From a virus, in IMG/VR virus record IMGVR_UViG_3300018059_000006, positions 1 through 42,730 of that record: a stretch of 42,730 nucleotides of DNA. One strand, given 5' to 3'. Below, one piece after another: positions 14,149 to 20,419 of the stretch. The first letter of the stretch is position 1, and each line of letters opens with the position of its first letter. Below the pieces are notes generated by a model that worked only from the letters and a program-made list of their open reading frames with translations, was not told the origin of the DNA and did no database searches. The translations under genes were made by a program, and so were the position numbers.

Positions 14149-14895
14149 TTATGCCGCCAAGCTAAGTACTGCGAGTTCTGCCACTTCGGGAGAGTCGGCA
14201 GTGAAATGCTTTGCAACGGTAGGATATTGAGTAAGCAAAGTGGTAACTGCATTCTTCCAATCATCAGTAATTTTTTTGCCATTGCAAGCATTGGAAACGA
14301 CTACTTTCAGAAAGGCAAGCATGGCTTGTTTTTCTTTTTCGATTGCGTCAACAGGCGCGGCGGGTTGTGCATCAGCGGGCTTTCCACCATTGGCAACATA
14401 TGCAGCGCGGCAGGCATCTTCAGTGGCATAGAATTCAATAAACTTCATGGTCTTTTTGGTTGCCATTTCGCCGGTGGGGTTGCCTTGCAAATCTTTCTTT
14501 TCGTATGGCCTATCAAGGCTGTCCACTCTGGCAACGCGTGCCCATTTGCCGTTGATTTCACGAACGTTATCAAACCCGGCGGCTTTGATACTCGGTAGAG
14601 TGATTTTTGCCCATGTTGGAAATTCGCCAATCCAATCCTGTTCACAGGTTTTTGGATATTTCACGTCAATTTCGGGCAATGGCTGAATATACACATTGAT
14701 TGCGGTATAGCGTTTGTGGTTAGGATTGCTTGCATCATATGCAACTTTACCAACTCCCTTTTCCAAATGCACCGCAGACGCATTGATTTCAACAAGCCCA
14801 AATAAATCATAGCTTGGAGGTGGTGTAATAACGGGGTCTGACGCACTTGCAAAGGGGTCGATTTCAACAGGTTCGGGGATATTAGTTTGAGTCAT
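14149..14895 (-). CDS. Recombination-module protein, possibly single-strand DNA binding
   Basis: A 248 aa protein. The N-terminal 25 residues are Pro-rich. Residues 30-150 alternate strands and loops with several aromatic residues (YTAINVYIQPLP, EFPTWAKITLP), compatible with an OB-fold. The C-terminal 90 residues are helical, after an Ala/Pro linker. Position next to ERCC4 and RecT-like genes suggests an SSB-like role, but no diagnostic motif is visible. AAGGAA precedes the ATG. Confidence 0.55.
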   Translation of the reverse strand: MTQTNIPEPVEIDPFASASDPVITPPPSYDLFGLVEINASAVHLEKGVGKVAYDASNPNHKRYTAINVYIQPLPEIDVKYPKTCEQDWIGEFPTWAKITLPSIKAAGFDNVREINGKWARVARVDSLDRPYEKKDLQGNPTGEMATKKTMKFIEFYATEDACRAAYVANGGKPADAQPAAPVDAIEKEKQAMLAFLKVVVSNACNGKKITDDWKNAVTTLLTQYPTVAKHFTADSPEVAELAVLSLAA

Positions 14896-14982
14896 GATAT
14901 TTTTTCCTTTTTGGTTAGTTTGATTAGGATTGATTTGAGTAAAATGGTTTTGTAAATAGAGTTATTTTGTCGAGTACCTCCA

Positions 14983-14991
14983 TACTGAGTA
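14983..14991 (-). repeat. TACTCAGTA site 11 (intergenic)
   Basis: Exact copy touching the TGA stop of the 14992-15264 gene. The 16-mer ending in it (14976-14991) recurs identically at 18263-18278 in the integrase gene. Confidence 0.9.
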
Positions 14992-15264
14992 TCAATTCAA
15001 CAATGCCAGATAATCACGCTTCGCATTTTGCCACTTGCGCCACGCGCGCCGGTAAGTTGCATCAAATATTGCAGCAACTTCAAAGAAAACGTTGATTTGT
15101 TCGCGCGGGTCCTCGTTTTCAATGGCATCATCGTAAATTTTCCAAGCCAATTCACTTTGTGCCTTTGCATCGAAATAGCTTTGCTTGTACCAATCAATGC
15201 TCCAAGTTATTTCACGAAGATGCGATGTAGACATTTTGGGCAGGTTTGTAAATGTCAAAGTCAT
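14992..15264 (-). CDS. Small helical protein
   Basis: A 90 aa, Trp/Tyr-rich helical protein (AWRKWQNAKRDYLALL at the end). No family recognised. It begins 2 bp after the previous stop in a train of tightly packed small genes; the ribosome site is weak, suggesting translational coupling. Confidence 0.55.
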   Translation of the reverse strand: MTLTFTNLPKMSTSHLREITWSIDWYKQSYFDAKAQSELAWKIYDDAIENEDPREQINVFFEVAAIFDATYRRAWRKWQNAKRDYLALLN

Positions 15265-15266
15265 AA

Positions 15267-15497
15267 TTACACGCTTTTTACAGTTCGTCCGTCTTGATCT
15301 TCAAGATGCGCGGGATAACCACCCCTGCGTTTTTCCAATACCTGCATCTTGGCATTATCATGGTTTGTAAACAATCCTTTTCTATATCGTGGCGTTAAAA
15401 ATCTATTCACATGTTCCTGCTCTGTCCAGGCACAACGATATTGAAAATCTTTATCCTCAGCATTTACAGTTACTTTAGATAAAATTCTTTTGAACAT
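15267..15497 (-). CDS. Small basic hypothetical protein
   Basis: A 76 aa basic protein with no recognised domain. AAAAGG lies upstream of the ATG, inside the end of the 51 aa gene. Part of the small-gene train 14992-16535. Confidence 0.55.
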   Translation of the reverse strand: MFKRILSKVTVNAEDKDFQYRCAWTEQEHVNRFLTPRYRKGLFTNHDNAKMQVLEKRRGGYPAHLEDQDGRTVKSV

Positions 15498-15499
15498 GG

Positions 15500-15655
15500 T
15501 TATGCCTTTTCTTCTGTGCCATTTTCGTTTTCGAGTCTGGCATCAGTACCTTGAAAACGTTTGAATAGCACTAGAATTAGTGCGGATGCACGATCAATTA
15601 AATTGCCATTAATCCATTTTTGTCCGTCAAAATGCACGCATCTGTATTTTGTCAT
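15500..15655 (-). CDS. 51 aa hypothetical protein
   Basis: A small gene with a strong GAGGAAG site 4 bases before its ATG and a 4 bp ATGA overlap with the zinc-binding gene. The product has an N-terminal strand-rich half (YRCVHFDGQKWING) and an acidic tail. Function unknown. Confidence 0.6.
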   Translation of the reverse strand: MTKYRCVHFDGQKWINGNLIDRASALILVLFKRFQGTDARLENENGTEEKA

Positions 15656-15879
15656 TTCTTCCTCGCTGCTTTGCGTGCCTGATATTTCACGCGTTCAATT
15701 TTGCGCTTACCTGTGCGCCTGCAATCCCGACAAATACCTACTGATTTTGCAACATGATTACCACATCCCATTAGACATGCAATCTTTACGCCATGTGGGT
15801 TCGGCGACGGTTTCACATGAACATATATTGCTTTGCTTGATTTGCGTTCCATCCATTGTTCTTTGGTTAGTTTTGTCAT
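15652..15879 (-). CDS. Small zinc-binding basic protein
   Basis: A 75 aa protein with Cys pairs (CLMGCGNH and CRDC) that should bind zinc, and a very basic C-terminus (KRKIERVKYQARKAARKK) likely to touch nucleic acid. AAGGAG precedes ATG 15879, which also overlaps the upstream stop. Confidence 0.6.
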   Translation of the reverse strand: MTKLTKEQWMERKSSKAIYVHVKPSPNPHGVKIACLMGCGNHVAKSVGICRDCRRTGKRKIERVKYQARKAARKK

Positions 15880-16031
15880 GCCTGCTCCTTTTTTATCCAT
15901 ACATGGATGTTTTTCTTTGCCATTTCCTGCATTCGTTCAGTGGCGTCGGCCAATGTCATTGATGCGGATTTATATTCTGTCATACCGCCAAACCAATGCG
16001 GAGCGAGGTGATAAACGCGATAGTTTTTCAT
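15876..16031 (-). CDS. 51 aa hypothetical protein
   Basis: A small frame joined to its neighbours at both ends by 4 bp ATGA overlaps (16031/16028 and 15879/15876), the main evidence that it is real. It starts MKNYRVYHLAPHWF, then has an amphipathic helix. No family recognised. Confidence 0.5.
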   Translation of the reverse strand: MKNYRVYHLAPHWFGGMTEYKSASMTLADATERMQEMAKKNIHVWIKKEQA

Positions 16032-16258
16032 TTCGCCGCCAGTTCTGCGAGCAGGGAGCTGGCCATTTTTTCAGCATCAATATCGCCAATATCCCATTCA
16101 TCCGGATGCAGTGGTTTCCATACCTGCAAAGCATAGAGGGTTTTTTGCAGCGCATCCGTCAACTTGGCGATCTGCGCGGCTTGTGCGGCGATAATTTTCT
16201 CGTCCGCCCGTCTAGCCTTCAAGTTGTATTCAAGATCGGCTTCAATATCTGTTATCAT
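16028..16258 (-). CDS. Small coiled-coil protein
   Basis: A 76 aa protein with an Ala/Ile/Leu heptad stretch (IIAAQAAQIAKLTDALQ). ATG 16258 is chosen because AAGGAG lies 5 bases upstream; an earlier ATG pair at 16282 has none. Function unknown. Confidence 0.6.
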   Translation of the reverse strand: MITDIEADLEYNLKARRADEKIIAAQAAQIAKLTDALQKTLYALQVWKPLHPDEWDIGDIDAEKMASSLLAELAAK

Positions 16259-16298
16259 GTCGTTCTCCTTTTGTGCCATCATTCGCTGACGACGGGCG

Positions 16299-16535
16299 TT
16301 ATACTTTGCGTTTATATTTGATGTCCTGCTCTAGTTGCACTGCATCCATATCACGTGCCAATATGCGTGCCTGATGTGGATTTACGGTTAGATGCTCGTT
16401 GCATGTACCAGCCTCTCGAATGCCCCACTTATGGTTTACATATTCGCCAGCATCAATCAATTCGGAAGTGTTGTCTGAAATTACATGACACACTAATTTT
16501 TTGCCAAATTTTACAAGCGGGGTTATTCCAAGCAT
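16299..16535 (-). CDS. Hypothetical protein
   Basis: A 78 aa protein beginning MLGITPLVKFGKK with AAAGG upstream. The central part (YVNHKWGIREAGTCNEH) has scattered His/Cys but no clear zinc motif. It is the first protein gene after the tRNA-like locus. Confidence 0.55.
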   Translation of the reverse strand: MLGITPLVKFGKKLVCHVISDNTSELIDAGEYVNHKWGIREAGTCNEHLTVNPHQARILARDMDAVQLEQDIKYKRKV

Positions 16536-16566
16536 TTTGCACCTTTTGAATAGATTTAGACATTGG

Positions 16567-16575
16567 TACTGAGTA
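16567..16575 (-). repeat. TACTCAGTA site 12, overlapping tRNA 3' end
   Basis: Exact copy whose first two bases on the minus strand are the last acceptor base and discriminator of the tRNA-like gene, so the motif replaces an encoded CCA. Confidence 0.9.
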
Positions 16576-16646
16576 GCGCGGGCAAGATTTGCACTTGCGA
16601 TCTTTGGGTTATGGGCCCAACGAGGTGACTACTGCTCTACCGCGCA
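16574..16646 (-). tRNA. tRNA-Met(CAT), initiator-like and degenerate
   Basis: A 73-base cloverleaf: acceptor TGCGCGG/CCGCGCT, anticodon stem TTGGG/CCCAA with loop CCCATAA (anticodon CAT), T-stem GCAAG/CTTGC. Initiator features are present: 1:72 mismatch, A11:T24, and three G:C pairs in the anticodon stem. Oddities: C rather than T at position 33, T-loop TGCAAAT (G55), D-loop without GG, only three D-stem pairs, no encoded CCA. It could be a decaying gene or a tRNA-like RNA with another use. Confidence 0.7.
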
Positions 16647-16676
16647 TCGATATTCTTTTATTTCAACTTCATTCGG

Positions 16677-16781
16677 TCATAACTCCGAAGGTTTTTCTCT
16701 CGTTGTGCCAACTTTCATGGCATTGATAATGTGTCCGGCGGCGTTCTCAATAAATGTGTCCTGTATTTTTCGTTCTTCCAT
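16677..16781 (-). CDS. Possible 34 aa peptide
   Basis: An open frame (MEERKIQDTFIENAAGH at the start) upstream of the tRNA-like gene. There is no clear ribosome site. The bases from 16782 to 16859 are AT-rich and empty. Low support. Confidence 0.25.
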   Translation of the reverse strand: MEERKIQDTFIENAAGHIINAMKVGTTREKPSEL

Positions 16782-16859
16782 GTATCGGCTAAATAATAAA
16801 GCTTAAACATTAAGGGATGCTTAAAATATGTTAATAATAAGATTAGAGAATTTAGCTTT

Positions 16860-17063
16860 CTAAGCCTCTGACATTGTTTTTACTTCTTTAATCCAATTGA
16901 CAATTTTTTTACTCTCGCGGAGTTTTTTGGTAATCTCATCTTCCCCCAAAATAAGATTACACTTGGTGACAACCCAAATACCACAGATTAGGGCTTCTGT
17001 GTCAATATGTCCATCGTTGTGATTTATAATTCGCGTGTCCATGCGACGAATATTACAACCTTT
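16860..17063 (-). CDS. Hypothetical protein
   Basis: About 67 aa if started at ATG 17063, or 60 aa from ATG 17042; neither has a strong ribosome site. It ends in a charged helix (KKLRESKKIVNWIKEVK). No family recognised. It is the leftmost gene before the divergent region facing the HNH fragment. Confidence 0.45.
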   Translation of the reverse strand, partial: KGCNIRRMDTRIINHNDGHIDTEALICGIWVVTKCNLILGEDEITKKLRESKKIVNWIKEVKTMSEA

Positions 17064-17231
17064 CATAGTAGTTGCATAGATATTTATGAGCGTTTTCTCA
17101 TAAATGTATGGCAAAATATGTTTATGTGTTGTAAGATAAAAGCAAGCGGAGAACAATCTACGGCAATAAAAACCCTCGCGATGTTTTGAGCATCCGAGAG
17201 CGTGACCAAAACCTAATAAGAGGTATTGATA

Positions 17232-17441
17232 ATGACAAGTTTATCACAGAAAGATTATTCAAAAACGCATTACAATAATAACAAGGGGTATTATTTAGAA
17301 AAAGCCAGGATAAGAAAAGAATGGGTTAGAGATTTTATAAGGGAAGCGAAAAATAAACCTTGTGCCGATTGTGGCAAAACATTTCCATACTTCATTATGC
17401 AATTCGATCATGTAAGAGGGGAGAAGTTTGAAAGCGCATAG
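17232..17441 (+). pseudogene. Truncated HNH endonuclease
   Basis: One of only two plus-strand genes. It has a GAGG site 8 bases before ATG 17232 and encodes 69 aa ending shortly after CADCGKTFP...FDHVRGEKF. That is the first half of a common HNH nuclease family; the second zinc pair and CxxCH half that normally follow are absent and I see no continuation in other frames to 17521. Probably a nonfunctional remnant. Confidence 0.65.
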
Positions 17442-17521
17442 GACAATAATTATGGTTGAATAAATTTTAGGAAATGGAGATTACTATCCCACATTATTAT
17501 GTTTGCGGTTTGCCAGTCATT

Positions 17522-17749
17522 TTATAGCCCGTATTCTTTTTCAATCTTGTTGGTTCGTTCAATGTCGCGAGCTACTAAAATTTCAATTCCTTTGCTCGCA
17601 TTACCTTTGCCTAGCCTTATCACATATTCCCAAATTTCATCGGTTGCCATTGGGAATCGTTTCTTTTTCGGCTTGCCCTCAGTGAGGGGAGGACGTCCAG
17701 CACCCTCCCGTGAACCGCCGTGCTGCTTAGCTTTAGCTTTCGTATTCAT
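17522..17749 (-). CDS. Small GGxREGAGRP-type regulator-like protein
   Basis: A 75 aa protein. It begins with basic residues and HGGSREGAGRPPL, a signature of short phage proteins that resemble ribbon-helix-helix regulators or replication-associated factors, followed by KKRFPMATDEIW and a helical part. It overlaps the next gene by 17 bp and shares its strong promoter at 18011-18038. Location beside the integrase makes a lysogeny-control role plausible, but not shown. Confidence 0.6.
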   Translation of the reverse strand: MNTKAKAKQHGGSREGAGRPPLTEGKPKKKRFPMATDEIWEYVIRLGKGNASKGIEILVARDIERTNKIEKEYGL

Positions 17750-17960
17750 TAGAAACTTTCGGCAGTTCAACGCGCATGATTTCGCCGCTGGCAATCGCGG
17801 ATTTATTCTGAGCATAGAACAAATCAATCAGGTTGCTTTCTACAAAAATTACCTTGTGACCAGCGCCAGACTTGCGAACATAAACCGAGCGTTCATTGCG
17901 CTTGTTTTTGATTTCGGACTGAGTGGACTTGTTGAGTTTGCTGATATTGATTCTATTCAT
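17733..17960 (-). CDS. Lysogeny-region small protein
   Basis: A 75 aa protein, first gene after a consensus promoter and palindromic leader, with AAGGAG before its ATG. The sequence (YVRKSGAGHKVIFVESN) is beta-rich, with an N-terminal basic part; no family recognised. It might be a repressor or antitoxin-like protein. The strong divergent control region facing the integrase supports a regulatory role. Confidence 0.6.
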   Translation of the reverse strand: MNRINISKLNKSTQSEIKNKRNERSVYVRKSGAGHKVIFVESNLIDLFYAQNKSAIASGEIMRVELPKVSNEYES

Positions 17961-17979
17961 GATTTTCTCCTTGTTTGGT

Positions 17980-17999
17980 GGTGATTGTTCGCAATCACC
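17980..17999. promoter_or_regulatory. Palindrome GGTGATTG-TTCG-CAATCACC
   Basis: A perfect 8 bp inverted repeat closing a TTCG tetraloop, located just after the expected transcription start of the minus-strand promoter and before the ribosome site. It could serve as operator DNA or as a stable mRNA hairpin. Confidence 0.6.
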
Positions 18000-18010
18000 T
18001 TATACTTGAT

Positions 18011-18038
18011 ATTATATGTATATATTCTAATGTGTCAA
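18011..18038 (-). promoter_or_regulatory. Consensus sigma-70 promoter
   Basis: On the minus strand TTGACA (18038-18033) and TATAAT (18016-18011) are both perfect consensus, with a 16-base spacer. It would start transcription near 18004 and serve the 17733 and 17522 genes. A weaker plus-strand promoter for the integrase may overlap (TTGAGA at 18043, 17-base spacer, TAATGT at 18066). Confidence 0.75.
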
Positions 18039-18093
18039 GGGTTTGAGACCACCAATATTTGGTTGTAATGTTTCTGCAATGAAAGGAGTTGTC

Positions 18094-19050
18094 ATGTTAT
18101 TTTCCAAAGCGGTTGAGGGATTTATTTTAGACGCCAAAGCCGGCAGGTACAGCCCGGCGCATGTGCCAACGATGCAAGGTTATTTGAAATATATTTGTAA
18201 ATTTCTGGGTGATCCTGAGTTGGAATCTATTACCTCGGATGATTTCATTCGATATATGCATCACCTCCATACTGAGTACCGACCTAAGCGCTTTAATGGT
18301 GATGATTCCCCTCTGGCTTTGTCCTCAATAGACAACCACTGGAAAACAATACGCGGATTTTACAATTGGGCTGTGGAAGTTTTGGAATTAAAAGAACGTC
18401 CAGATTTAAAAATGAAACGTCCTAAATACGAATCGCCCCAAGTTACACCTTTTTCAAAAGAGGAAATTATCAAGCTTATTGAAGCCTGTCAATATACGCA
18501 AGTGAAAAAACAAACGGGAAAAACATATAGAATTAGACGCCCTAATTCTGAGCGTGATCGGGCAATTATTATGACACTTTTGGATACCGGCATGAGGTTG
18601 GGAGAATTAACACGCGTACGTCTTGGAGATTTACGGCTCGAATCTGGGGAGATTCGTATTCGTCCCCATCGCGATGGACGTAAGTCAAAGGTAAGAACCG
18701 TGTTTTTAGGCACCCGTACACGCCAGGCAATATGGCGCTATATGGCTAAAAATCAAATTTCTGTTGATGAAAATGACCTGACATTACCATTATTCGTTTT
18801 GCAGGGTGCATCTATACGATTGTTGATTGGTAGAATTGGAAAAAATGCGGGTGTTTCTAATTCACATCCGCACAGGTTTAGGCATACATTTGCAATTACC
18901 TATCTTCGCAATGGGGGTGATGTTTTTACGTTGCAAAAAATGCTCGGACACTCTACACTGGACATGGTTAAAAGGTACTTAGATATTATTCAGTCAGATG
19001 TATCAAATGCTCATCGCCACGCATCGCCGGTAGACAATTGGCGTCTATAA
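18094..19050 (+). CDS. int: Tyrosine recombinase (phage integrase)
   Basis: A 318 aa site-specific recombinase for integration and excision. An N-terminal SAM-like DNA-binding domain covers about residues 5-95, and the catalytic domain follows. Catalytic residues: Arg in GMRLGEL (about 168), His-x-x-Arg in HPHRFRHTF (about 260-263), His in LGHST (about 286) and Tyr in KRYLDI (about 295). ATG 18094 has AAAGGAG 6 bases upstream. It runs against nearly all other genes and is divergent from the small regulators. The attachment site was not identified. Confidence 0.93.
   Translation: MLFSKAVEGFILDAKAGRYSPAHVPTMQGYLKYICKFLGDPELESITSDDFIRYMHHLHTEYRPKRFNGDDSPLALSSIDNHWKTIRGFYNWAVEVLELKERPDLKMKRPKYESPQVTPFSKEEIIKLIEACQYTQVKKQTGKTYRIRRPNSERDRAIIMTLLDTGMRLGELTRVRLGDLRLESGEIRIRPHRDGRKSKVRTVFLGTRTRQAIWRYMAKNQISVDENDLTLPLFVLQGASIRLLIGRIGKNAGVSNSHPHRFRHTFAITYLRNGGDVFTLQKMLGHSTLDMVKRYLDIIQSDVSNAHRHASPVDNWRL
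18270..18278 (-). repeat. TACTCAGTA site 13
   Basis: Exact copy in the plus-strand integrase gene, read as Thr-Glu-Tyr. The identity extends upstream to the 16-mer found at 14976-14991. Confidence 0.9.
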
Positions 19051-19061
19051 TAAAGTGCTAA

Positions 19062-19916
19062 TTACCATTCATATTCAAAATGTGCCTCAATTGCGTCACC
19101 ATTCGCCCAAGTTATCGGGGCTGTTGCACTCATGGGAGAGGCGTCGCTCAAAGATAAATTTATTACTGTGCCAGATGGGATTAAAATTACAAACATCCCG
19201 CTCAAAACATAAGCTCCGTCTGCATTGTGGTAACTTGTCATGCCTGTTGCTCCGAAAGAATTGCTCTTGTACGACGCAGATACTGCCACAGGCAGAGTCG
19301 GTTGTGTGGTAAACGTGATTGCTCCTGTGAAATTTGCAATGTAGTCCACAAGGCATTTTTTATTTGCAATACAAAATCTTGCTGATTGTGTTGCGTTCGT
19401 AGCAGATATTCCAGTGGGTGTGTAGTTAAAATAACAAGGCCAGCCGAAAGGATTAATTGCTCTTGAATAGGCAACATCTGTGATTGCCGCATTTGCCACT
19501 GTATAATCTGTATTTGTAATTATTGTGCCAAGTGTTGCAGCAACGGTTTTGAATACACCATATTTGAATGCTCCGCCCTGTTTCCAGCGAATGAAATCAC
19601 CCTTTTGATAGGTGAGTGTTGCATCTGTTGGCAGAGTAATTGTAGACGCGCTTGCATATGTCCAAGTATCAGAAACAGGATACCAGCCAAATTCCATTGC
19701 TGTATCAATTGCATCGATGCCATTTTCAATGTTATTCATGCGACTTGCATTTACAGGACTGCCAGCTATGGCAACTGATGTAGTAAGATTAATTTCAACA
19801 TCTGCCAATTCGGAAACATTGGCGATTGCTCCGCCGCCCGTCTTTATAACCTCATAGGCCTCAGTGTCTGCTAAAACCTCATCTACCCAGGTGTTCTTAG
19901 TGTATATTTTACTCAT
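19062..19916 (-). CDS. Tail fibre / receptor-binding-type structural protein
   Basis: A 284 aa, Thr/Ala/Gly-rich beta protein with low charge. The segment SPVNASRMNNIENGID is common in phage tail and baseplate proteins, and the rest looks like fibre or carbohydrate-binding shaft. It is the last gene of the tail operon, converging with the integrase. Exact receptor unknown. GGAG precedes the ATG. Confidence 0.65.
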   Translation of the reverse strand: MSKIYTKNTWVDEVLADTEAYEVIKTGGGAIANVSELADVEINLTTSVAIAGSPVNASRMNNIENGIDAIDTAMEFGWYPVSDTWTYASASTITLPTDATLTYQKGDFIRWKQGGAFKYGVFKTVAATLGTIITNTDYTVANAAITDVAYSRAINPFGWPCYFNYTPTGISATNATQSARFCIANKKCLVDYIANFTGAITFTTQPTLPVAVSASYKSNSFGATGMTSYHNADGAYVLSGMFVILIPSGTVINLSLSDASPMSATAPITWANGDAIEAHFEYEW

Positions 19917-19930
19917 TAATTATTCTCCAA

Positions 19931-20419
19931 TCAATCATAGCGACGCCATCCGTTGTTACGAGTTAATCCAACTCCACAAATCCCCACGTCTGTTCGTGTT
20001 CTGCGAACTGGTGAACCAGAATCGGGAATCCAATCTGTGTACCCATCAATAATATAAGCTAATAATAAAACAATATTGCGTTCCCAATCATTGACTTCTT
20101 TATATGTGGGGCTTTGTTGCCCTCCCCAATCAGTTTTTAAAACAACCGGCCCAACCGGAGCAGGCGCAAATTCTATTCTAATTGCCTCTAAATTTTCAAG
20201 CAAAGTATTTATATCTACACTGGTTGGAATTGTAGACATTGTGGGGGTAGCTATTGCATTAAATGTAGTTCCACTAGTAAGTATTAATACCTCAAGAATA
20301 TGAAGCAATTCAACATTGTTATAAACACGTTCCCAATCCAAAACATTAAAATAACCCTTCGCTGTCTTATTGGTTATGTCTGATAAAACACGGTCGTAAA
20401 TAGGCGCAATTAGTTTCAT
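19931..20419 (-). CDS. Tail-tip associated protein
   Basis: A 162 aa protein with no named family. Its ATG overlaps the stop of the large tail gene (ATGA), and it precedes the fibre gene. It contains an acidic, helical middle (DINTLLENLEAIRIEF) and a basic C-terminus. Probably a baseplate or tail-tip component by position. Confidence 0.55.
   Translation of the reverse strand: MKLIAPIYDRVLSDITNKTAKGYFNVLDWERVYNNVELLHILEVLILTSGTTFNAIATPTMSTIPTSVDINTLLENLEAIRIEFAPAPVGPVVLKTDWGGQQSPTYKEVNDWERNIVLLLAYIIDGYTDWIPDSGSPVRRTRTDVGICGVGLTRNNGWRRYD

Noticed and set aside
16574-16646. tRNA-like gene as the attP core of the integrase
   Set aside because: An attP core copies the 3' part of an intact host tRNA. 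Here the T-loop is altered and the end is replaced by the TACTCAGTA motif. The attachment site remains unknown.
17880-17930. GACTGAGTG near 17918 as a motif copy
   Set aside because: It has two mismatches to the 9-mer, so it is not separable from chance.
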